Shown piece after piece: positions 9,546-20,084 of a stretch of DNA of 34,975 nucleotides. Origin of the DNA: Sphaerochaetaceae bacterium (GTDB lineage: Bacteria > Spirochaetota > Spirochaetia > Sphaerochaetales > Sphaerochaetaceae); the NCBI GenBank assembly GCA_028691695.1, contig JAQUYU010000006.1, positions 1 through 34,975 of the forward strand. Reading direction: 5' to 3'. Under the pieces are notes generated by a model. The model searched no databases. It was not told the DNA's origin and worked only from the letters and a program-made list of their open reading frames with translations. Made by a program: the position numbers and the translations under genes. Position 1 is the first letter of the stretch; each line of letters begins with the position of its first letter.

Positions 9546-10928
9546 TCAATTCTCGAAGAAGCATCGGGCATTGGCAAAAGAAATATCCTTAACCATGCCT
9601 CCGACAAGACCAAAATCGCCGGGAATCTCGCCGTTATCCATCCATGTGCCGAGAAGGTTGCAAAGGATCCTTCTGAAATACTCATGCCGTGGATAGGAAA
9701 GGAAAGAGCGGCTGTCTGTCAGCATTCCCACGAAGCGAGATAGCATTCCAAGGTCCCCGAGAGTCCTGAGCTGCTCGGTCATGCCATCGATATGGTCACA
9801 GAACCACCATCCCGATCCAAGCTGGAGCTTTCCAGGAACATCCTTCTGAAAGCAGCCGATCAATGACCCTAGAACGTAGTAATCATTGGGATTCACCGAG
9901 TAAAGTATCATCTTGGGCAGCGAATCGGCAGATTCCATATTGTCAAGAAGCTTCTGAAGCTTTGCTGCAATCTGGAAATCGGACACGGCATCATAGCCCG
10001 AATCCGGACCCAAGGCTGCGAACTGGCGGCTGTTGTTGTTCCTGCTGGCCTGAAGATGGATCTGCATCACAAGATTGCGCTTTGCATACTCGCGTCCAAG
10101 GGCAAGGACAACGAAAGTCCTGTACTGCTCAGCTTCCAGCGGGCTCACAGGCTTTCCCGAAAGCGCCTTGTTCAGGATCTTGTCGATCTCAGCTTCAGAA
10201 GCCGTCTCGAACGGAGGGTAGCACAGGGCCATGTCGGTGGCAAGGCATCCGTTTGCAACGAAATGATCAAGCCGCAGGGAAAGGGCATCGATCACATCGG
10301 ATGCTCTTGAAATCGAGACGCCTGAAACTTCCGAAAGCTTATCGATGTAGCCGGCAAACGCCGGTGAATCGATGTTAATCGCCTTGTCAGGGCGGAATGA
10401 AGGAATAACCTTCGCAGGGGTCTTCCCCTTCACCGCCCTGTGGAACTCAAGCGAATCCACCGGGTCATCAGTTGTGCCTACAGCATAGACATTGAACTTG
10501 CGGAAGATGCCGAAGACATTCAGATCAGGATCATCTCGCAGAGCGCGGTTGCATTCATCGTAGATCCTTCTTGCCGATGCAGGACAAAGCGGCTCGGTGA
10601 TTCCGAAGTAGCGCTGAAGTTCAAGATGAGTCCAGTGGTACAGCGGGTTGCCGATGCTATGCGCAATGGTGTCGCTCCAGTTGAGAAACTTCTCAAACGA
10701 GTTGCCATCACGCTCATCCATTCCGTTTGCGCGTATCATCCTCCACTTGTAATGGTCGCCGGCAAGCCATGCCTGAGTGATGTCAGGCTCACGCCAGTTC
10801 TCTGAAATCTGCTTCGGAGAAAGATGGCAATGATAGTCGAATATCGGCATGCTGGCCGCATATTCGTGGTAAAGCCTCACAGCAGAAGGCGAATTGAGAA
10901 GAAAATCCTCATCCATGAACTTTTTCAT
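9546..10928 (-). CDS. uxaC: Uronate (glucuronate/galacturonate) isomerase
   Basis: FMDEDFLLNSPSAVRLYHEYAASMPIFDYHCHLSPKQI; family-typical length and motifs. Confidence 0.92.
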   Translation of the reverse strand: MKKFMDEDFLLNSPSAVRLYHEYAASMPIFDYHCHLSPKQISENWREPDITQAWLAGDHYKWRMIRANGMDERDGNSFEKFLNWSDTIAHSIGNPLYHWTHLELQRYFGITEPLCPASARRIYDECNRALRDDPDLNVFGIFRKFNVYAVGTTDDPVDSLEFHRAVKGKTPAKVIPSFRPDKAINIDSPAFAGYIDKLSEVSGVSISRASDVIDALSLRLDHFVANGCLATDMALCYPPFETASEAEIDKILNKALSGKPVSPLEAEQYRTFVVLALGREYAKRNLVMQIHLQASRNNNSRQFAALGPDSGYDAVSDFQIAAKLQKLLDNMESADSLPKMILYSVNPNDYYVLGSLIGCFQKDVPGKLQLGSGWWFCDHIDGMTEQLRTLGDLGMLSRFVGMLTDSRSFLSYPRHEYFRRILCNLLGTWMDNGEIPGDFGLVGGMVKDISFANARCFFEN

Positions 10929-10937
10929 ACAGGTCTC

Positions 10938-12182
10938 CTATTTCGTCTGATTGAACTTCTCGCGGTTGATCCAGAGCCCCAGAGCAGGATTCGGGATGAA
11001 GAAGACATCCTCACCATCGACCTTGTTGAAGCCAAGCTTCAGAGTCTTAGGATCGTAGATTCGAGACATCTCATCGTAGGAAGCACTCTCGAAGCCGACG
11101 CTGCGGATCTCCTCCTGTGCAATGTCCTTGACTGCATAGGTGATAGAGAAGCGTCCGTCGCTGGATCCATGGATCAGATGGGCGGCAACGCTCATGTTGT
11201 CCTTCAGGTCCTGATTGGTCTTCAGAAGCTCTAGAGTATGAAGGCGTCCGCGATAGCCGTACTTGCGGATCAGCGCATCGTTCTGAGGGTCCTCTCCGAA
11301 CTTATGGACACCTGGTGCAAGGACGATCAGCTGCCCGCCGTCCGCCATCGCCATGCGTGTCCGGTAGACAGCCTTGTTCCCAAGCCACGTGCTGTGGAAT
11401 TCCTTTGGATCGAGGTAGACAACGCACTTGCGGATTCCATGCTCGACGAAATCGATGTTCTTCTCCTGGGCAAGCGCAACGGCATCTTCAAGGGGCTTGC
11501 GTCCTTCGCCGATGAACAGGCCATGGGTCTGGATCACGCCGCCTGGCGCTGTTGTGACGGTGAGCATGTACAGGACATGGCGGTCTGCGAGGAAATGCTC
11601 GGCCGCATAGTCGAATATCCTGCGCACAGGGGTGTGGTCACGCCCCATCATCCGCTCCATGCCGTACACAGCGCCTATCATGTGGCTCTGGTTTATCATG
11701 TCGCTTCCGCCCACCCCGACGAAAAGGTTCTTCGAGTGGTTCGCCATCCCGATCACTTCATGGGGCACGACCTGTCCTATGGAAAGGATCAGGTCAAAAT
11801 CCTGATCTTCGACCATCCTGTTTATTTCAACAGCGACCCCATCGGTCCAGAGGCCTTCAGTGACAGACGATACGAACGAAGCAGGAACCTCTCCGATCTT
11901 CACGACATCATGGCGCCAGTCATGGGTATGGAAGATGCTGTGGGGAATATCCCCGTACATCGAGGAAATCTCATCATCGGTCATCGGCACATGGGTGCCA
12001 AGAGCCTCAAGGATGCTGCATCTGACACCGTGGTCCTTGCACCAGTGGTAAGAGATGTTGGCAATAAGCCCGGCATTGGAGAAGAAGCGTGTGTAGTCCG
12101 GGACAACCATCAGGATGTTCTTCGGGCTACGTGCGCAAAGAGCGGCTTTGACCTTCACCTTGATTTCATTGTTTTCAAGCAT
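10938..12182 (-). CDS. LarA-superfamily (nickel-pincer) 2-hydroxyacid racemase/epimerase
   Basis: EALGTH(H64), VVPHEVIG(H141), NHSKNLF(K151), NQSHM(H167); H-K and K-H spacings of 10 and 16 match the L. plantarum LarA H174/K184/H200 pattern. Confidence 0.82.
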   Translation of the reverse strand: MLENNEIKVKVKAALCARSPKNILMVVPDYTRFFSNAGLIANISYHWCKDHGVRCSILEALGTHVPMTDDEISSMYGDIPHSIFHTHDWRHDVVKIGEVPASFVSSVTEGLWTDGVAVEINRMVEDQDFDLILSIGQVVPHEVIGMANHSKNLFVGVGGSDMINQSHMIGAVYGMERMMGRDHTPVRRIFDYAAEHFLADRHVLYMLTVTTAPGGVIQTHGLFIGEGRKPLEDAVALAQEKNIDFVEHGIRKCVVYLDPKEFHSTWLGNKAVYRTRMAMADGGQLIVLAPGVHKFGEDPQNDALIRKYGYRGRLHTLELLKTNQDLKDNMSVAAHLIHGSSDGRFSITYAVKDIAQEEIRSVGFESASYDEMSRIYDPKTLKLGFNKVDGEDVFFIPNPALGLWINREKFNQTK

Positions 12183-12191
12183 CTGTTCTCC

Positions 12192-13646
<1,455 letters not shown>

Positions 13647-13651
13647 ATCTT

Positions 13652-14728
13652 TTACCTCTTGACCCTTGCATTTCCCTGATAGACAGACCAGATCTGCTCT
13701 TCGTCCGCAGGGGTACAGTAATCCGTCGTGACCGTTGTGGCAAGGGCTCCTGTCGCCCATCCCATCTTGATCCAGTCCTCTTCATTCTTGCCTGAAAGGA
13801 TTGCATAGAGCAGTCCTCCCACGAACCCGTCTCCGCCGCCGATGCGGTCCATTATCTGGATCGGGCGTGGATTCTCAATGTACCAGTTCTCGCCGGAAAG
13901 AAGCAGCGCGCCCCAGTTGTGCTCGTTCGCGCTGACCACTTCGCGAAGCGTCGTCGCGAACACCTTGGCATCCGGGAACATCCTGCGTGCCTCTCCGATC
14001 ATCCCCTTGAACTGCTCCATCTTCTTCTCAAGGTCCTTGCCGCCGGCCTCAGGCCCTTCAAGCCCAAGTGCAAGCTGGTAGTCCTCTTCGTTTCCGATAA
14101 GGATATCAGAGATCGAAGCGATCTCGGTGAAAGCCTTTCGAAGCTCTGCTTCTCTTCCTTTCCAGAAAGAGGCGCGGTAGTTAAGATCAAACGAAATCAG
14201 TGTCCCAGAAGCCTTTGCAGCTCTTGCCACTGCAAGGCAGAACTCGGTTGTTTCATGGCTAAGTGCAGCCACAAGACCTGAAAGATGAAGGATTCTGACC
14301 CCTTCTTCGTCGAAGATCCGGTGAAGGTCGAAGTCAGAAGCCTTGAGGCTCCGCCCGACTTCGCCGCTGCGGTCATTCCATACACGAGGCCCTCTTCCGC
14401 CGAATCCGCTGTCGGCTATGTTGAACTGATGGCGGTATCCCCAGGCGCCTCCCTGAGGAACATCCGGTCCTTCGAACTCGATGTTCCTGAAGCGAAGCTC
14501 GGCCTTGATGAAGGCGGCTATCGGGCTGTCCTTGACGAAAGCTGTAAGAACCTTCGTGTGCAGTCCAAGCGACGATGAAACGTTGAGGACGTTGCTCTCG
14601 GCGCTGGTTGCCTGCATCTCGAACATAGAGCTTGTGTGCACCGGCATCCTGCCGACAGGGGTGATTCTCACTCCCATGCTGGTCGGACATACCAGATCAT
14701 ATCTGCAGTTCTTCTTAAGATTAAGCAT
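13652..14728 (-). CDS. PfkB-family sugar/sugar-acid kinase (2-keto-3-deoxygluconate kinase-like)
   Basis: DRIGGGDGFVGGLLYAIL PfkB signature; SFDLNYRASFW; operon context. Confidence 0.85.
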   Translation of the reverse strand: MLNLKKNCRYDLVCPTSMGVRITPVGRMPVHTSSMFEMQATSAESNVLNVSSSLGLHTKVLTAFVKDSPIAAFIKAELRFRNIEFEGPDVPQGGAWGYRHQFNIADSGFGGRGPRVWNDRSGEVGRSLKASDFDLHRIFDEEGVRILHLSGLVAALSHETTEFCLAVARAAKASGTLISFDLNYRASFWKGREAELRKAFTEIASISDILIGNEEDYQLALGLEGPEAGGKDLEKKMEQFKGMIGEARRMFPDAKVFATTLREVVSANEHNWGALLLSGENWYIENPRPIQIMDRIGGGDGFVGGLLYAILSGKNEEDWIKMGWATGALATTVTTDYCTPADEEQIWSVYQGNARVKR

Positions 14729-14731
14729 GAT

Positions 14732-16336
14732 TCATTCTCCTATTGTCTTTCTGAGCGTCGCTCTGACAGCTCCTATTCCCTTGTTCATCTGTTCGAAATC
14801 ATCGATCACAGAATTCCTGAGCTTCGATGATCCAAGATCGTAGCCCCAGATGTCATTCCTGGCCAGAATCTTGTCAAGCTGGCCTTTCTCAAGCTTCTTT
14901 CCGAATGAGATCCCTGCCATGTCAGCACGGGCTGAAGAGAGAAGAGGATCGGGGCTTGGCTCGAATGCCTTTCCGCTGTCATCGATTCCAAGAAGATATC
15001 TGATCCAGGAGGCAAGAGCGAGCGGGATGCATTTCAGGCTGGCTTCATCAAGCTTAGGATCGGCCTCATAGGCCTTTACCGTCTCTCCGAAGCGGATGGC
15101 AAGCTTCTGGCTCGTGTCGGTTGCAATTCTCTGAGGAGTGTCCGGCATGAACGGATTCGGAAGCCTCTTGTTCACAACGTCGTCGATGAATGACTTAGGT
15201 GACAGGATTCCGGGATCGGTAACTACAGGAAGCCCTTCCTTGTAGCCGAGGGTCTTGATGTAGCTCACTATGTCAGGATCCTTCATCTCATCGGATATCT
15301 TGGTGAATCCCAGCAGGCAGCCCATGATGCTCATCGCAGTATGAAGCGGGTTGAGGCATGTGCATACCTTCATCCGCTCGACCTTGGTCACGGTCTGGCG
15401 GTCAGTGAAGTACACCCCGGCCTTCTCCAGCGGGAGCCGCCCGTTCGGGAAGCTGTCCTCAACCACAAGGTATTCGCACTCCTCGGTGTTGACGAACGAA
15501 GATACGTATGAGCGCTTTGATGTCACCACTACTGAAGCGTCATGGAATCCGTCCTTCTGCAGCATCTCGCAGACTGACGGGTCGGGCCTCGGAGTGATCT
15601 TGTCGATCATTGTCCAAGGGAAGCTCACCTTGGAAGAATCATTAATGTACGAGACGAATGCATCGGAGACAAATCCAAGCGAATGCCACTGGGATACGAT
15701 GCTCACTATTGCATTCTGAAGCTTCTCGCCGTTTCTTGAGCAGTTGTCCATGCTCACGACGGCAATCGGGAATGCACCGGCTTCGAAGCGCCTCAGAAGG
15801 AGCGCTGCAACCATGCAGCAGATCGTGGTGCATTTCTCTGGCCCGAGCGGGATGTCCTTCTGTACGTAGGCCGGCGTGATGTCATAGCCTTTCTCGGTAA
15901 TCGTGAAGCTCACCATCTGGAGCGCAGGGTTGGAGAAGATCTCGCACATGCGTTTCCATTCCGAACACAGCTGAGTGCTGCACTTGTGTGATTCTGCGAT
16001 GCTTGCGATTATCCGCTTCTCCACGGTTCCATCGCCCTTGAGAGTCACATCGATGGACAGGTTGTCGAACTTAGTGTAGCCTTCGTCGATCATCTCCCAG
16101 TCGAAGCCTTCCCCGACCACGATGCCTGTATCTGCCAGGCCCTGATCAAGCAGGTCCTGCATCTTGGCTCCGAGGAATGCTCTGAAGATGTTCCCCGACC
16201 CGAAGTGAACCCAGCGGCAGGCGCGTGCTGTGTTCTTCCTCATCTTCATTATGTCAAACTCCGGCAGCTTATAGCCGGCCTTTTCCCATTCTTCACGCAG
16301 TGAAGGATCGCACATGCTCTGCAGATCTAGCTTCAT
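14732..16336 (-). CDS. uxuB: Mannitol dehydrogenase-family protein, fructuronate reductase-like
   Basis: WVHFGSGNIFRAFLGA Rossmann region, VVSMDNCSRNGEKLQNAI; SD GGAGG before ATG at 16336. Confidence 0.8.
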   Translation of the reverse strand: MKLDLQSMCDPSLREEWEKAGYKLPEFDIMKMRKNTARACRWVHFGSGNIFRAFLGAKMQDLLDQGLADTGIVVGEGFDWEMIDEGYTKFDNLSIDVTLKGDGTVEKRIIASIAESHKCSTQLCSEWKRMCEIFSNPALQMVSFTITEKGYDITPAYVQKDIPLGPEKCTTICCMVAALLLRRFEAGAFPIAVVSMDNCSRNGEKLQNAIVSIVSQWHSLGFVSDAFVSYINDSSKVSFPWTMIDKITPRPDPSVCEMLQKDGFHDASVVVTSKRSYVSSFVNTEECEYLVVEDSFPNGRLPLEKAGVYFTDRQTVTKVERMKVCTCLNPLHTAMSIMGCLLGFTKISDEMKDPDIVSYIKTLGYKEGLPVVTDPGILSPKSFIDDVVNKRLPNPFMPDTPQRIATDTSQKLAIRFGETVKAYEADPKLDEASLKCIPLALASWIRYLLGIDDSGKAFEPSPDPLLSSARADMAGISFGKKLEKGQLDKILARNDIWGYDLGSSKLRNSVIDDFEQMNKGIGAVRATLRKTIGE

Positions 16337-16362
16337 AGATACCTCCGGATATCGTTTTGCAT

Positions 16363-16391
16363 AGTATACCACACTAATATATCAGTTGCAA
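16363..16391 (-). promoter_or_regulatory. Promoter of the uxuB-led hexuronate operon with embedded operator-like palindrome
   Basis: Minus strand TTGCAA-17 bp-TATACT; 14-bp near-palindrome ACTAATATATCAGT (16373-16386) in the spacer. Confidence 0.6.
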
Positions 16392-16441
16392 CAAATATTT
16401 TCATATTCCGAAATTGCTTGAAGATTGACTGATATTTGTTA

Positions 16442-16470
16442 TTTACATTATCGATATTACGGGTTATACT
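16442..16470 (+). promoter_or_regulatory. Promoter of GntR regulator gene
   Basis: TTTACA-17 bp-TATACT, ending 6 nt before ATG. Confidence 0.65.
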
Positions 16471-16476
16471 TTCCCT

Positions 16477-17130
16477 ATGCTTACAGATAAAGTTTACAGC
16501 GACCTGAAAAAGAAGATCCTCAGCTTGAGCCTCAAGCCGGGCTCGCCTCTGAGCTTCTCTGCGCTCAAGCCTCTGTACAGGGTGAGCATCTCCCCTATAA
16601 GGGATGCCCTCAAGGCTCTTGAGAGCGAAGGACTGGTGGAGATCAAGCCCCAGAGCGGGACCTTCGTCTCGCTCATCGACCTTGAAAAGGTGCGCGACGA
16701 GCGCTTTTCCAGGCTCTACCTTGAACTTGGCGCAATCGAGAATGCAGGCAAGAACGGCTTCGGAGATGAGCTTGCATCCGAGTGGGAGCGGCTGCTCGAT
16801 GATCAGAAAGCCGCATATTCCTGCCGCAACACAGGAAAGTTCCTTGAGCTTGACGACAGCATGCACAGCCTCTTCTTCAAGAAATGCAATCATATCCAGG
16901 TTTTCGAATCGATGAAGAACAGCAGCGGCAACTACCATAGGATCCGGATGGTCAGCTATCTGTTCGATGACATCCTTCAGAACATACTTGTCCAGCATCA
17001 GGGGCTGCTTGATGCAATCAGGACCGGCAATCCGGATGCTGTCATAGCCCTGGACCGCAAGCATATCTCCAAGATCGAGACCGAGACTTCAGACTATCAG
17101 AAAGCCTTTCCTGAATACTTCAAGAAATAG
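16477..17130 (+). CDS. GntR-family transcriptional regulator (FCD-type)
   Basis: Canonical GntR N-terminus DKVYSDLKKKILSLSLKPGSPLSF...LYRVSISPIRDALKALESEGLVEIKPQSGTFV. Confidence 0.93.
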   Translation: MLTDKVYSDLKKKILSLSLKPGSPLSFSALKPLYRVSISPIRDALKALESEGLVEIKPQSGTFVSLIDLEKVRDERFSRLYLELGAIENAGKNGFGDELASEWERLLDDQKAAYSCRNTGKFLELDDSMHSLFFKKCNHIQVFESMKNSSGNYHRIRMVSYLFDDILQNILVQHQGLLDAIRTGNPDAVIALDRKHISKIETETSDYQKAFPEYFKK

Positions 17131-17177
17131 CCGACGATGGCCGAAGATCAAGTGTTTGGCCAGAAAAACCAGTAATT

Positions 17178-17924
17178 TCAATGAATAAGGATGCCTTTAT
17201 AGTCGTTCTGGACTTGCTCGTAGCTCTGAATGTTCCCGATATCGTAACGCTTGCCAGGCATGCGGAATGCATGAACGCTCACTTTGGCGCACAGCCATTC
17301 GATGAACGAGCCAGGGGCATCCACAGGGCATCCGCCCGCTATCGCCTCCGAGATCAGTCCAAGATCCTCGCGGCGGTAGATATAGAACGGGGGAACCGCC
17401 CAATGGCTTCTCGGGCTGTCAGGCTTCTCCTTCATCTCCAGCACCAGATCGTCATCAGTGCATGAGCATACTCCGTACTTGCATGGGCCTTTCAGCGGAG
17501 AAAACTCATAGCGCATGATGCATGTGGTCTTCTTGCTGGCGAAATACCGGGAGAACAGGCCCAGGGAGAACTCAAGCACGTTGTCTCCGGCCACCACCAT
17601 CAGATCATCGTCGATGTGACCGTCGTCAATTGCTTTCTTGATGTCCATCACTGCACCGAGGCGGGTTTCGTTCGTCTCGGTTCCATCGTCGATAACGGAA
17701 ATCGGACACTGAATCCTGGATCCTGCTTTCCAGTCTTCGAAGAAATGGGCGAATCTATGGTTGGAGACGATATAAATGCCATCGATCGGGCAAGTGGCGG
17801 CAGCATCTTCCACGATCCAGTCCAGGACGGTCTTGGAACCGACTTTCAGAAGCGGCTTCGGGAAATTCTTCGTAAGCGGGTAGAGCCTGGTTGCATATCC
17901 GGCGGCAAGGACAACGCATTTCAT
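17178..17924 (-). CDS. Sugar-phosphate nucleotidyltransferase
   Basis: MKCVVLAAGYATRLYPLTKNFPKPLLKVGSKTVLDW. Confidence 0.92.
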   Translation of the reverse strand: MKCVVLAAGYATRLYPLTKNFPKPLLKVGSKTVLDWIVEDAAATCPIDGIYIVSNHRFAHFFEDWKAGSRIQCPISVIDDGTETNETRLGAVMDIKKAIDDGHIDDDLMVVAGDNVLEFSLGLFSRYFASKKTTCIMRYEFSPLKGPCKYGVCSCTDDDLVLEMKEKPDSPRSHWAVPPFYIYRREDLGLISEAIAGGCPVDAPGSFIEWLCAKVSVHAFRMPGKRYDIGNIQSYEQVQNDYKGILIH

Positions 17925-18931
17925 CTCTTGTCTCCGTAGTAATCAAAATACCATGTGGCGAACTTCGAAAGCCCCTCTGCTATTGCAGTTGAGGGATGGA
18001 AGCCGAAATCACGCTCAAGATCAGACACGTCCGCATAGGTTGCGGGGACGTCTCCCATCTGCATCGGAAGAAGCTCAATCTGAGCCTTGCGCCCAAGGCA
18101 GTCTTCAAGCGTATGGATGAAGTCCATCAGGTTCTCCGGCCTGCTGTTCCCGATGTTGTAAACCTTGTACAAGGCGCCGGTCTCGTCAGGTTCCGGAGGA
18201 TTGGGAATGATGTCCACTATTCCATGGACTATATCGGAAACGAACGTGAAGTCGCGTTTCATGTTTCCGTAATTGAATACCTTGATAGGCTCTCCAGCAA
18301 GGATCTTCTTCGTGAACGAGAAGTAAGCCATGTCAGGCCGGCCCCATGGCCCGTACACTGTGAAAAACCGCAGGCCTGTTGCTGGAATCGAGTACAGATG
18401 GCTGTACGTGTAAGCCATCAGTTCATTGGATTTCTTGGTAGCCGCATACAGGCTGACAGGATGGTCCACGCTGTCGGATGTGGAGAAAGGCACCTTCTTG
18501 TTTGCCCCATATACTGAAGAGGATGAGGCATAGACCAGATGCTTCACCGGATGATGGCGGCAGGCTTCAAGAATATTGAAGAAGCCCTCAATGTTGCTTT
18601 TGATGTAAGCCTGAGGATTGTCTATGCTGTAGCGGACACCGGCCTGGGCGGCAAGGTTCACGACTGCATCCGGCTTGAACTGCACGAAGGCCTTCTCTAC
18701 CGCATCAGGATCGGAGATGTCCGCCTTCATGTAGGAGAAAAGCCCGTTCTTCTTCAGAATGGCTATTCTGCTCTGCTTGAGGGATACATCGTAGTAGCTG
18801 TTCTCATTGTCTATGCCCGCAACATGGACACCAAGCTCCATGAGCCTCATGCTCAGGTGAAACCCTATGAATCCCGCAGCCCCTGTGACAAGGACTGCAG
18901 ATGAACTGTCAAGTGAATTGTTTTTTCTCAT
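17921..18931 (-). CDS. NAD-dependent epimerase/dehydratase, UDP-glucuronate 4-epimerase-like
   Basis: VTGAAGFIGFHLSMRLMELG, YASSSSVYG, YAATKKSNELMA, RFFTVYGPWGRPDMA; 4-nt overlap with downstream gene. Confidence 0.88.
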   Translation of the reverse strand: MRKNNSLDSSSAVLVTGAAGFIGFHLSMRLMELGVHVAGIDNENSYYDVSLKQSRIAILKKNGLFSYMKADISDPDAVEKAFVQFKPDAVVNLAAQAGVRYSIDNPQAYIKSNIEGFFNILEACRHHPVKHLVYASSSSVYGANKKVPFSTSDSVDHPVSLYAATKKSNELMAYTYSHLYSIPATGLRFFTVYGPWGRPDMAYFSFTKKILAGEPIKVFNYGNMKRDFTFVSDIVHGIVDIIPNPPEPDETGALYKVYNIGNSRPENLMDFIHTLEDCLGRKAQIELLPMQMGDVPATYADVSDLERDFGFHPSTAIAEGLSKFATWYFDYYGDKR

Positions 18932-19033
18932 TCGAACCTCATCCAGATATTATCCCATATCCTCTCGAAACACAAGATAAAAGAAATATTTCGCAAGGTT
19001 TTCGAAAGTTATGCAACTTCTGAATTCTTTCAC

Positions 19034-19062
19034 TTGCGTTTTTGCAAAAGCAAAGCTATCAT
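19034..19062 (+). promoter_or_regulatory. Promoter of tct operon with palindromic operator-like site
   Basis: TTGCGT-17 bp-TATCAT with perfect palindrome TTTTGCAAAA (19040-19049) in the spacer. Confidence 0.55.
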
Positions 19063-19094
19063 GAAATCAATGATTAAACCTTAGGGAGGTTACT

Positions 19095-20075
19095 ATGAAA
19101 AAAATCATTGCAATTGCTGCAATCCTGCTGGTTCTCGCACCTGCGCTTTTCGCTCAGGCAGCTCAGGAAACACAGTTCCCTGATCCTGAAAAAAGCTTCA
19201 CAATCGTCGTAGGATTCTCTGCCGGAGGCGGAACTGACCTGATATTCAGGGAGTTCGCCGAATGCCTCAAGGAGGTATCTGGGGCAGACTTCATCATCAC
19301 CAATATCCCAGGCGGCAGCAGTGCCACCGGAACGAACGAACTTCTCAACGGAGAAGCGGATGGATACACCCTTCTCGGATCCGGAACCCATACGGTAAGC
19401 GCCACTCTTCAGGGCACTACCGCAGGATTCACAGAGCTTGATTACGTTGCGGCTCTCAACTGGGATCCGTTCGTGATCTGCGTCCAGAAGGACAGCCCTT
19501 ACAACTCATTCGAAGAGCTTGTTGCGGCAGCCAAGGCGAATCCTGGCAAGATAGTTCTCGGGAACGCCGGCCAGACCGGAGCTACAGGAGTAGCATCGAT
19601 CGGAATCAACCTCAACTGCGACAAGTCATTCAATGTCACCGCTTTCAACGGCGGAGCGGAGCTCATCCCTGCCGTCCTCGGCGGTCACTGCGATGCTGGA
19701 ATCTTCTCTCAGAGCGAATGCATCAACAACATCGACGGCCTGAAGCCGCTCGTGATCCTGACCCCTGCAAGAAGCATCCTTGCTCAGCTTGCAGATGTCC
19801 CTACCCTCAAGGAAGCTGGGTTTGACTTCACGGTTCCTGGAGGCAGCTTCAGATCACTTTCCGTCAAGAAGGGAACTCCTCAGAAGGCCATAGACTGGCT
19901 TGCCGACATGTCCGAGAAGGCATTCAACACAGAAAGGTTCCAGACTTACATGAAGACCAAGGGACTTATCCCTTACTTCCTCAAGACCAAGGACTATGCC
20001 GAATATGACCAGACTCTGATCGATTCTTACACCCCGATTCTCAAGGAAGCAGGGCTGTACAAGTTCGGCAATTAG
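19095..20075 (+). CDS. Tripartite tricarboxylate transporter substrate-binding protein (TctC/Bug family)
   Basis: Signal peptide; FTIVVGFSAGGGTDLIFREFAE; followed by TctB and TctA. Confidence 0.92.
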   Translation: MKKIIAIAAILLVLAPALFAQAAQETQFPDPEKSFTIVVGFSAGGGTDLIFREFAECLKEVSGADFIITNIPGGSSATGTNELLNGEADGYTLLGSGTHTVSATLQGTTAGFTELDYVAALNWDPFVICVQKDSPYNSFEELVAAAKANPGKIVLGNAGQTGATGVASIGINLNCDKSFNVTAFNGGAELIPAVLGGHCDAGIFSQSECINNIDGLKPLVILTPARSILAQLADVPTLKEAGFDFTVPGGSFRSLSVKKGTPQKAIDWLADMSEKAFNTERFQTYMKTKGLIPYFLKTKDYAEYDQTLIDSYTPILKEAGLYKFGN

Positions 20076-20084
20076 GATAAAGCC

